Shown here piece after piece: positions 7,741 to 12,732 of a DNA stretch of 12,732 nt. The DNA comes from Suilimivivens sp964507235 (GTDB taxonomy: Bacteria > Bacillota > Clostridia > Lachnospirales > Lachnospiraceae). The stretch lies in NCBI GenBank assembly GCA_964507235.1, contig CAZDPE010000069.1:1-12732 (forward strand), given 5' to 3'. How positions within the stretch are numbered: position 1 is the stretch's first letter; the number at the start of each line of letters is the position of its first letter. A program made the translations under genes and the position numbers. The notes under the pieces were generated by a model, which was not told where the DNA came from, did not search any database, and saw only the letters and a list, made by a program, of their open reading frames with translations.

Positions 7741-7747
7741 CCTCCTT
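7741..7747 (-). promoter_or_regulatory. Strong ribosome-binding site of spoIIIAD
   Basis: AAGGAGG on the minus strand, extended to AAGGAGGTG, nearly the full anti-Shine-Dalgarno complement. It ends 11 bases before ATG 7729. Its overlap with the upstream GTG rules that codon out. Confidence 0.75.
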
Positions 7748-7748
7748 A

Positions 7749-7943
7749 TTACAAGCTGAATAAATCCTGTATCATAATAAACAAGTCATAAATATAAGGC
7801 AGTATCCATGTCAGAACCAGTATCAGACCGGCCAGACTTATTAAAAAAGCATGTTCCTCCCTGCCGCTGTGCTTTAAAATCTGACTTAATATAGTGACCA
7901 ATATTCCTACTGCAGCAATTTTAAAAATAAGGCTTACTTCCAT
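7749..7943 (-). CDS. spoIIIAC: Stage III sporulation protein AC
   Basis: A very small SpoIIIA membrane protein with two transmembrane helices (about 4-22 and 33-58) separated by a short charged loop, KHSGREEHAF. From ATG 7943 the product is 64 residues and begins MEVSLIFKIAAVGILV, as in clostridial SpoIIIAC. An in-frame GTG at 7955 would add four residues, but it overlaps the GGGAGGA that serves as Shine-Dalgarno sequence for the ATG. The spacing to the ATG is short (4 bases), so the GTG start is not fully excluded. It follows spoIIIAB by 18 bases. Confidence 0.9.
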   Translation of the reverse strand: MEVSLIFKIAAVGILVTILSQILKHSGREEHAFLISLAGLILVLTWILPYIYDLFIMIQDLFSL

Positions 7944-7961
7944 TCTTCCTCCCACACCCTG

Positions 7962-8480
7962 CTACAGCAGAATAATGATAATAAAAATTCCCGCTGCTAT
8001 TCCAAGGCTCATGATTACTTTATTTCTGCTTTTTTCTTCCGTTTCAAGCTGTAAAATATATCTGTCCGTTTCCCTGACATATCTTTCCAGTATTTTTGCT
8101 TGTCCTTCTCTTTCATTAATCCCGGTACACTCCGGAAACTTCATTAAAATCTGTTTCTGCGCTTCCGTCAGAGGAAGCTGTTTTAAACAAACACTGATTT
8201 TGCTTTCCCACACTTCCTCAAGGCTTTTTCCCTGCTCCCAGTCCATGCTCTGACTGACTTCTGACAAAGCTTCCTTAAAAGGTGTTTTCAATTTTTCAGA
8301 AATGCTTCTGAAAATTTCCGGCAGAGGAAGACCGGTATAGCATATTTCATTTTGGAGCATCTGGTACATATATTTCATATCTTTTAACAGCTTCAGTCTT
8401 TCCCTTTGCTCCCTGCAGATGCTGAAAGAAAAGCCTGCCGTCCCCCAAAGAAGTAAAACCGCTCCTGCCAGCTTAATCAT
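7962..8480 (-). CDS. spoIIIAB: Stage III sporulation protein AB, GspF-like
   Basis: A mother-cell membrane protein of the SpoIIIA complex, related to the platform protein GspF of type II secretion and type IV pilus systems and expected to work with the ATPase SpoIIIAA. The 172-residue length matches the family (~171). An N-terminal membrane segment (about 4-20) leads into a long cytosolic helical region (22-150) with the family stretch LKDMKYMYQMLQNEICYTGLPLPEIF. A C-terminal membrane segment (about 154-172) follows. Its ATG lies inside the end of spoIIIAA, an 8-base overlap that points to translational coupling. Confidence 0.94.
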   Translation of the reverse strand: MIKLAGAVLLLWGTAGFSFSICREQRERLKLLKDMKYMYQMLQNEICYTGLPLPEIFRSISEKLKTPFKEALSEVSQSMDWEQGKSLEEVWESKISVCLKQLPLTEAQKQILMKFPECTGINEREGQAKILERYVRETDRYILQLETEEKSRNKVIMSLGIAAGIFIIIILL

Positions 8481-9408
8481 ACAGCTTCACTCCGTCTTTT
8501 CCGCATACCCTGAGGAGTACGCATTTTCCTTCTTTTTTACCAAGAAAAACAAAGCGTTCAAAGGTCTGCACCTCTATTTTCCTTCCTTCTACATCCTTCA
8601 TGGACTCTCCGTGCATAGTTGCAATTACTTTACAGCCGCACTGCAGAGCCATCCGTATTGCTTCCAGGTCTTCACGTCTTCCGATTTCATCAACTGCCAG
8701 TACCCTCGGTGCCATGGAGCGTATCAGCATCATAATTCCCTGTACCTTAGGACATGCATCTAAAATATCCGTCCGAATCCCCATTTCATTGCCCGGTATT
8801 CCCATATAGGAGCCGGAAATTTCAGAACGCTCATCCACCACCCCTACCTGCTTTCCCGGCGCCCATTTACTTCCGTTTGATATCTGTCTGATTAAATCAC
8901 GCAGCATGGTTGTTTTACCGCAGCCCGGCGGGGCAATCAAAAGAGTATTAAACAACCGTCCGTCTTCATGAATAAGCGGCATAAGAATATCAGCCGCTCC
9001 CTGAATTTCATGGGCAATCCTGATATTCATGCAGCGAATATATTTCATATTTTTTACTTTTCCGTCATCTCCCAGGATCACCTGTCCCGCAACGCCAATC
9101 CTGTGTCCTCCCGCTGCCGTAATAAATCCCTGGCGGATATCCTCTTCAAAGGCATATCTGGAATAACTGCAGATATGATTTAAAATCTGTTCCATTTCTC
9201 CGGCCGTTATATACCAGCTGCCATTTCCGATAATTCTGGAAAGTTCTCCTGTTATATTCAGAAAATATTCCTGCCCGCTGCAGATTACTCTCACCGGCTG
9301 ACCGGCAAGAAGACGTATTTCCTGAAGTTCGTCCACTCTTTTCGCTGCCTGGTAAAACCGCTCCCTGATATGGTTTGGAAAAATATTCAAAATCTGATTT
9401 TCCTTCAT
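8473..9408 (-). CDS. spoIIIAA: Stage III sporulation protein AA, secretion-type ATPase
   Basis: The cytosolic ATPase of the mother-cell SpoIIIA complex, related to type II/IV secretion ATPases and required for channel function. The 311-residue product has an N-terminal domain (1-140), Walker A APPGCGKTT (159-167), the family stretch VGVVDERSEISG (188-199), Walker B VLAVDEIG (236-243) and ATMHGES (263-269, sensor or His-box region). The start has AGGAGG 6 bases upstream. It is the first gene of the operon and lies about 30 bases below a sigma-E-like promoter, which fits mother-cell expression after engulfment begins. Confidence 0.95.
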   Translation of the reverse strand: MKENQILNIFPNHIRERFYQAAKRVDELQEIRLLAGQPVRVICSGQEYFLNITGELSRIIGNGSWYITAGEMEQILNHICSYSRYAFEEDIRQGFITAAGGHRIGVAGQVILGDDGKVKNMKYIRCMNIRIAHEIQGAADILMPLIHEDGRLFNTLLIAPPGCGKTTMLRDLIRQISNGSKWAPGKQVGVVDERSEISGSYMGIPGNEMGIRTDILDACPKVQGIMMLIRSMAPRVLAVDEIGRREDLEAIRMALQCGCKVIATMHGESMKDVEGRKIEVQTFERFVFLGKKEGKCVLLRVCGKDGVKLYD

Positions 9409-9438
9409 AACTGCCCTCCTTGTACAACCTCTTATCTC

Positions 9439-9466
9439 AATATATGAAGAAAAGCATCAGATATGA
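9439..9466 (-). promoter_or_regulatory. Sigma-E-like promoter of the spoIIIA operon
   Basis: On the minus strand a -35-like TCATATC (9466-9460) and a -10-like CATATATT (9446-9439) are separated by 13 bases. They agree well with the mother-cell sigma-E consensus (KMATATT and CATACAHT, usually 14-15 bases apart): six of seven and seven of eight positions match, but the spacer is one base short. The expected start point is about 20 bases before the spoIIIAA Shine-Dalgarno/ATG region. Known sigma-E control of spoIIIA in Bacillus supports it. Confidence 0.65.
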
Positions 9467-9566
9467 CAGCTTTTTCTCTGCTGCCTGAAAAGGGGCTGTT
9501 GCTGCTCCGCTGCCAGCAGGGCAGACTGAACCGAAAAAGTGAGCCAAAAAAAGGACTCTATGCCGC

Positions 9567-9595
9567 TTGCCCCTTCTGCCGGCCCATGCTATAAT
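9567..9595 (+). promoter_or_regulatory. Sigma-A-type promoter of the plus-strand membrane protein gene
   Basis: TTGCCC (9567-9572, four of six matches to TTGACA) is followed by a 17-base spacer and a perfect TATAAT (9590-9595). A TG precedes the -10 by one base, giving an extended -10. The predicted start is near 9602, about 30 bases before the ATG. Together with the sigma-E promoter this accounts for the two control sites in the 225-base divergent interval. The remaining sequence (9467-9566) has short GC-rich inverted repeats but nothing I can name. Confidence 0.75.
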
Positions 9596-9633
9596 CAGGA
9601 CAGCTAAACAACCGGAATTTTTGAGGTGGATGT

Positions 9634-10113
9634 ATGATGATTGTATTGCAGCTTATTCTATATTGTCTTCTGTTTACGGCAATGGTGAAAATCGGCGTTG
9701 GTGTGAATGCACTGAATGGATTGTATTTCTACCCTGCGCCCTATCAGGAGAAAGTATTTGAACTGGGGTTAACTAACAGGGAAACTGTGCAGAAGAAAAG
9801 AAAAATATTCATGACATCATTCTTTATTGTTATGTCGATTGCGTTGTTGCTGATTATTGGTCTATGGAATGGGATTAGCACATTTCTCCCTGCGTACTTG
9901 CAGGCACTTCTTTTCCTTGAAGTGATGAACTGGTATGATGGAATTGTTATTGATCGTTTATGGGTTGGTCACAGCAGCTTCTGGAACATTCCGGGAGTTG
10001 ATTTGCCGTATGTACAGACATGGCCGCAGGTATTGAAGAAGCGTTGCATACTTACACTTATATGGCTTGCCGGTGCAGCAATTGCTGCCGGATTGATAGT
10101 TTTGATTTTCTGA
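9634..10113 (+). CDS. Uncharacterised four-helix membrane protein
   Basis: The only plus-strand gene, encoding 159 residues that I cannot assign to a named family. Four hydrophobic segments are visible (about 1-22, 59-80, 84-106 and 140-159). A cytosol-type basic loop, ETVQKKRKIF, lies between the first two, and a conserved-looking polar motif NWYDGIVIDRLWVGH (about 99-113) follows the third. GLYFYPAPYQE (29-39) is another distinctive stretch. The ATG has GAGG 7 bases upstream and a strong promoter further up. It is divergent from spoIIIA and convergent with pnp, so it is its own transcription unit. Codon use looks richer in TTG and GGT than in its neighbours (by eye). The motif suggests an enzyme-like or binding site near the membrane face, but no function can be stated. 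Confidence 0.88.
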   Translation: MMIVLQLILYCLLFTAMVKIGVGVNALNGLYFYPAPYQEKVFELGLTNRETVQKKRKIFMTSFFIVMSIALLLIIGLWNGISTFLPAYLQALLFLEVMNWYDGIVIDRLWVGHSSFWNIPGVDLPYVQTWPQVLKKRCILTLIWLAGAAIAAGLIVLIF

Positions 10114-10146
10114 GCTGTGTTAAATAGTTATAATCAATATTACCGC

Positions 10147-10191
10147 AAAAAAAACGCCTGAATTCCTTTTTTCCCAGGAATTCAGGCGTTT
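10147..10191 (-). terminator. Intrinsic terminator of pnp, shared with the convergent gene
   Basis: A perfect 15-bp stem (10152-10166 with 10177-10191; a further T-A pair is possible) encloses a T/C-rich loop. On the minus strand it is followed by a run of eight T's (10154-10147), a classic terminator for pnp. On the plus strand only three T's follow, so termination of the membrane-protein gene from the other side would be weaker. It sits between the pnp stop (10209) and the plus-strand gene stop (10113). Confidence 0.93.
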
Positions 10192-10208
10192 CAATACCTT
10201 ACCTTAAT

Positions 10209-12299
10209 TTACTGCTGCGCTACATCTTTCATGGAGAAGCTCATTCTTCCCATTTTATCCTTACCAAGGCATACTACTGTTACCTTATCACCGAGCGTCA
10301 ATACATCTTCAACATGATTAATTCTTTCCTTTGCAATCTTGGAAATATGAACCATGCCCTCCTTGCCCGGAGCAAACTCAATGAATGCGCCAAATTCTTT
10401 AATGCTCACAACAACACCTTTGAAAATCTGGCCTTCCTGATAATCTGTTACAATCGTCTTGATATATTCTACAGCCTTGTCCATCATGGCAGCTTCCGTA
10501 CCGCAGACAGATACCTTACCGTCATCCGTAATATCAATCTTAACACCGGTACGCGCAATGATTTCATTAATAGTCTTTCCTCTCTGTCCTACAACATCAC
10601 CAATCTTTTCAGGGTCAATCTGAACAGAAATAATCTTAGGCGCATAAGGTCCGACTTCTTTACGGGGCTCTGCAATAGCAGGCTTCATACAATTATCCAT
10701 AATAAACAATCTTGCTTCACGGCATCTTGCAATAGCGCCTTCTACGATAGGTCTTGTAAGTCCGTGAATTTTAATATCCATCTGAATGGCTGTAATTCCT
10801 TCTGTAGTACCTGTTACCTTGAAGTCCATGTCACCGAAGAAATCCTCAAGTCCTTGAATATCTGTAAGCAGTACAAAATCCTCATCGGTTTCTCCTGTTA
10901 CAAGTCCGCAGGAAATACCTGCCACCATTTTTTTTATTGGCACGCCTGCAGCCATCAATGACATACAGGATGCGCAGGTGGACGCCATGGAGGTTGAACC
11001 GTTTGATTCAAAGGTTTCAGACACGGTACGGATTGCATAAGGGAATTCTTCTTCTGAAGGAAGCACCGGAATCAGCGCTCTCTCCGCTAATGCGCCATGG
11101 CCGATTTCTCTTCTTCCGGGTCCTCTTGAAGGCTTTGTTTCACCCACAGAGTAAGAAGGGAAATTATAATGATGCATATAACGCTTGCTCACTTCATTTT
11201 CATCAAGTCCGTCTATCTTCTGCTGGTCGGATAAAGGAGCCAAAGTACATACATTGCAAATCTGTGTCTGTCCGCGTGTGAACATTGCAGAGCCATGTAC
11301 TCTGGGAATAATATCAACTTCTGCCGCCAGAGGACGAATCTGCGTAATTTCACGGCCGTCAGGACGCTTGTGATCTTTTAAAATCATCTTGCGGACAGTT
11401 TTCTTTTCATACTGATAGATAGCCTCCGGAAGCACTGCAAGCCATTCTTCATTTTCTGCAAAAGCAGCTTCCAGTTTTTCGGTAATCACTCTGATATTCT
11501 CTTCCCGAACCTGCTTTTCATCAGTAAAAACAGCTTCTTCCATTTCTTCAGGAGTAACAATTTCCTTCATTGCCGCAAACAGCTCTTCCGGAACTGCACA
11601 GCTTGTATACTCGTGCTTTTTCTTACCCACTTCAGCTACAATCTGCTCAATAAATGCGATAATTGTCTGGTTAATTTCATGAGCCCTGTAAATTGCTTCA
11701 ATCATCTGCGCTTCAGGGATTTCATTAGCGCCGGCTTCAATCATAATTACCTTTTCTTTTGTGGAAGCCACGGTCAGATTCAAATCTCCTATCTTCCACT
11801 GCTCCTGGGAAGGATTGATAACAAACTCACCGTCAATCATTCCCACCTGGGTCATGGCACAGGGTCCATCAAAAGGAATGTCTGAAATGCAGGTTGCAAT
11901 TGCTGCTCCCAGCATGGCCACCAGTTCAGGACGGCATTCAGGGTCAACGCTCATGACCATATTGTTTAAGGTAACGTCATTTCTGTAATCCTTAGGGAAT
12001 AAGGGGCGCATGGGTCTGTCTATTACACGGCTTGTAAGGATTGCATTTTCACTTGCCTTTCCTTCTCTCTTGTTAAAGCCTCCGGGAATTTTTCCCACCG
12101 CATATAATTTTTCCTCATATTCCACGCTCAAAGGGAAAAAGTCTATTCCCTCTCTTGGTTTTTCAGATGCGGTTGCTGTGGATAAAACCGTAGTATCTCC
12201 ATAATGCATAAACGCGCATCCGTTAGCCTGCTTGCCCACACGGTTAACATCTACACTTAAGGTGTGTCCGGCAAGTTCCATTGAAAATGTCTTATACAT
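10209..12299 (-). CDS. pnp: Polyribonucleotide nucleotidyltransferase (PNPase)
   Basis: A phosphorolytic 3'-5' exoribonuclease that degrades RNA and can add nucleotides; it acts as a cytosolic trimer. The 696-residue product has the full domain order: first RNase PH-like domain (about 5-145), helical linker (about 230-305), and second RNase PH-like domain (about 310-545) with GSAMFTRGQTQ (336-346), ESNGSTSMAS (431-440) and GDMDFKVTG...QMDIKI (489-511). A KH domain with GQRG (571-574) and a C-terminal S1 domain (about 622-690, GVVVSIKEFGAFIEF) complete it. The ATG has AAGGAG 7 bases upstream. The gene follows rpsO, the common bacterial arrangement, but with a 277-base gap holding a terminator and a structured leader. 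Confidence 0.98.
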   Translation of the reverse strand: MYKTFSMELAGHTLSVDVNRVGKQANGCAFMHYGDTTVLSTATASEKPREGIDFFPLSVEYEEKLYAVGKIPGGFNKREGKASENAILTSRVIDRPMRPLFPKDYRNDVTLNNMVMSVDPECRPELVAMLGAAIATCISDIPFDGPCAMTQVGMIDGEFVINPSQEQWKIGDLNLTVASTKEKVIMIEAGANEIPEAQMIEAIYRAHEINQTIIAFIEQIVAEVGKKKHEYTSCAVPEELFAAMKEIVTPEEMEEAVFTDEKQVREENIRVITEKLEAAFAENEEWLAVLPEAIYQYEKKTVRKMILKDHKRPDGREITQIRPLAAEVDIIPRVHGSAMFTRGQTQICNVCTLAPLSDQQKIDGLDENEVSKRYMHHYNFPSYSVGETKPSRGPGRREIGHGALAERALIPVLPSEEEFPYAIRTVSETFESNGSTSMASTCASCMSLMAAGVPIKKMVAGISCGLVTGETDEDFVLLTDIQGLEDFFGDMDFKVTGTTEGITAIQMDIKIHGLTRPIVEGAIARCREARLFIMDNCMKPAIAEPRKEVGPYAPKIISVQIDPEKIGDVVGQRGKTINEIIARTGVKIDITDDGKVSVCGTEAAMMDKAVEYIKTIVTDYQEGQIFKGVVVSIKEFGAFIEFAPGKEGMVHISKIAKERINHVEDVLTLGDKVTVVCLGKDKMGRMSFSMKDVAQQ

Positions 12300-12340
12300 A
12301 ATCTTTCTCCTTCTTTATTATATTTAAGGAAGATATCAGA

Positions 12341-12449
12341 TTCATACATAAACGCTTAAAGACGGCATCCGCCGCCTGTCAAAAAGCAACATAAATCTTT
12401 TAAGCCTTAAAACATTTATGTTACTTCTTGACTCCGGCTTATGTATGAA
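12341..12449 (-). ncRNA. Structured pnp leader: closing stem and long internal hairpin
   Basis: Arms 12341-12351 and 12439-12449 are perfect 11-base inverted repeats that could close the element. Inside, 12378-12396 and 12414-12432 are 19-base arms around a further near-palindrome, giving a hairpin of up to 27 paired positions centred on 12405. The two imperfect pairs in the outer arms are A-C and C-A on the plus strand, which become U-G and G-U in the minus-strand RNA. Pairing is therefore better in the pnp-sense transcript; only one G-G mismatch (12397/12413) remains. A small GC-rich stem (12361-12366 with 12374-12380) competes for the base of the hairpin. E. coli pnp is autoregulated through an RNase III-cut leader hairpin, so a similar role is plausible here but is inference. 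Confidence 0.6.
12355..12382 (-). promoter_or_regulatory. Candidate promoter for pnp
   Basis: On the minus strand a perfect TTGACA (12382-12377) is followed, after a 16-base GC-rich spacer, by TTTAAG (12360-12355, four of six matches to TATAAT). Use of this promoter would give a short leader lacking the long hairpin. A lone TATAAT at 12322-12317 has no -35 partner. Alternatively, pnp is transcribed only by read-through from rpsO. Confidence 0.3.
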
Positions 12450-12453
12450 CCAT
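12439..12453 (-). CDS. Possible 4-codon leader micro-ORF (MVHT)
   Basis: ATG GTT CAT ACA TAA on the minus strand. It has a textbook Shine-Dalgarno AAGGAG (12465-12460) 6 bases before the ATG, in the same context as the true pnp start. It lies right after the rpsO terminator, and its coding sequence forms the 5' arm of the closing stem of the pnp leader. Translation would therefore melt that stem. Such a short frame may arise by chance; the good ribosome-binding site and the overlap with the stem arm are what make it worth listing. Confidence 0.35.
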   Translation of the reverse strand: MVHT

Positions 12454-12472
12454 ATTCTTCTCCTTTTCACTT

Positions 12473-12514
12473 AAAAAGCGGAGAAACCGAAGTAAATCCT
12501 CCGGAATGCTCCGC
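12473..12514 (-). terminator. Intrinsic terminator downstream of rpsO
   Basis: On the minus strand GCGGAG (12514-12509) pairs with CTCCGC (12483-12478). An inner stem CCGGAG/CTTCGG (12504-12499 with 12492-12487, including one G-U pair) is separated from it by a small internal loop. Five T's (12477-12473) follow directly. It should end most rpsO transcripts, so pnp would depend on read-through or its own promoter. Confidence 0.75.
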
Positions 12515-12576
12515 CCATGATTCATGACAACAGAAAGTTCGCAGGGCGTGCTTTCGATTGCTGCCTTTTTGATTTA

Positions 12577-12732
12577 TTACTTTCTCAGTCCTAATCTTTC
12601 AATCAAAGTACGGTATCTTTCAATATCTTTTTTCTTAAGATAATCAAGCAAACCACGTCTTTGACCTACCATCTTAATCATACCTCTTCTGGAATGGTTA
12701 TCCTTGGGATGTACCTTTAAATGCTCTGTAAG
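12577..12732 (-). CDS. rpsO: 30S ribosomal protein S15, C-terminal part
   Basis: The 51 C-terminal residues of S15, a primary 16S rRNA-binding protein of the small subunit platform. The stretch contains the family hallmarks TEHLKVHPKDNHSRRG, MVGQRRGLLDYL and YRTLIERLGLRK. The full protein is about 88 residues, so roughly the first 37 lie beyond the window edge. The stop is a tandem TAATAA (12579-12574). It is upstream of pnp, as in many bacteria. Confidence 0.96.
   Translation of the reverse strand, partial: LTEHLKVHPKDNHSRRGMIKMVGQRRGLLDYLKKKDIERYRTLIERLGLRK

Noticed and set aside
9481..9566. GC-rich short inverted repeats (CTGCC/GGCAG, CTGCT/AGCAG) in the divergent interval
   Set aside because: Stems of only five pairs with no T-run or clear symmetry relative to either promoter; not enough for a terminator or operator call.
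10314..10961. Plus-strand open frame of 215 codons opposite pnp
   Set aside because: Antisense to the highly conserved PNPase catalytic, KH and S1 regions; no start signals.
12341..12449. Transposon-like inverted-repeat element (MITE)
   Set aside because: The inverted ends are suggestive, but there is no target-site duplication, and the wobble pairs favour an RNA function in the pnp direction; kept as an alternative only.
12516..12526. Small palindrome CATGATTCATG between rpsO and its terminator
   Set aside because: Five-bp arms around one base; too short to call an operator and not repeated elsewhere in the gap.
1..12732. CRISPR array, tRNA/rRNA genes, insertion sequence or phage genes
   Set aside because: No regularly spaced repeats, no tRNA-like cloverleaf and no transposase, integrase or phage structural frame seen on either strand.

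Overview
This window looks like ordinary chromosome from an endospore-forming member of the Clostridia. It is probably a Lachnospiraceae-type organism, but that family assignment is inferred from gene content, gene style and moderate GC, not from any marker search. The diagnostic content is a complete spoIIIA operon (spoIIIAA to spoIIIAH). Housekeeping genes flank it: rpsO and pnp on one side, deoB and prfC on the other. Every gene except one is on the minus strand, so transcription mostly runs from high to low coordinates.

Layout from the right end: the 3' part of rpsO (12577-12732) is followed by an intrinsic terminator (12473-12514). Next comes an unusually structured leader (about 12341-12453) that carries a possible 4-codon micro-ORF, and then pnp (10209-12299). 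A strong hairpin with a U-run (10147-10191) ends pnp. It also lies downstream of the only plus-strand gene, a 159-residue multi-pass membrane protein of unknown function (9634-10113), which has its own good sigma-A-type promoter. The 225-base divergent interval 9409-9633 holds that promoter and, facing the other way, a sigma-E-like promoter just upstream of spoIIIAA.

The spoIIIA operon (9408 down to 4081) is intact and tightly packed, with gaps of 22 bases or less and one overlap. It encodes the mother-cell half of the SpoIIIA-SpoIIQ channel: an ATPase (AA), a GspF-like protein (AB), polytopic membrane proteins (AC, AD, AE, AF) and ring-forming proteins (AG, AH). It is followed, with only 51 bases and no visible terminator, by deoB (phosphopentomutase), prfC (peptide release factor 3) and a transglutaminase-like lipoprotein. 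The lipoprotein's ATG directly abuts the prfC stop codon. A further reading frame starts 4 bases after the lipoprotein stop and runs off the left edge.

Several starts differ from the longest open frame and were placed by ribosome-binding sites: prfC at a GTG, spoIIIAH at a TTG, and spoIIIAC, spoIIIAD and spoIIIAE at internal ATGs. I see no insertion sequence, phage gene, CRISPR array, tRNA or rRNA. The most interesting non-routine signals are the pnp leader structure with its micro-ORF and start-codon complementarity, the uncharacterised plus-strand membrane protein, and the linkage of a sporulation operon to nucleotide-salvage, translation and lipoprotein genes. I found no convincing new defence or mobile system.
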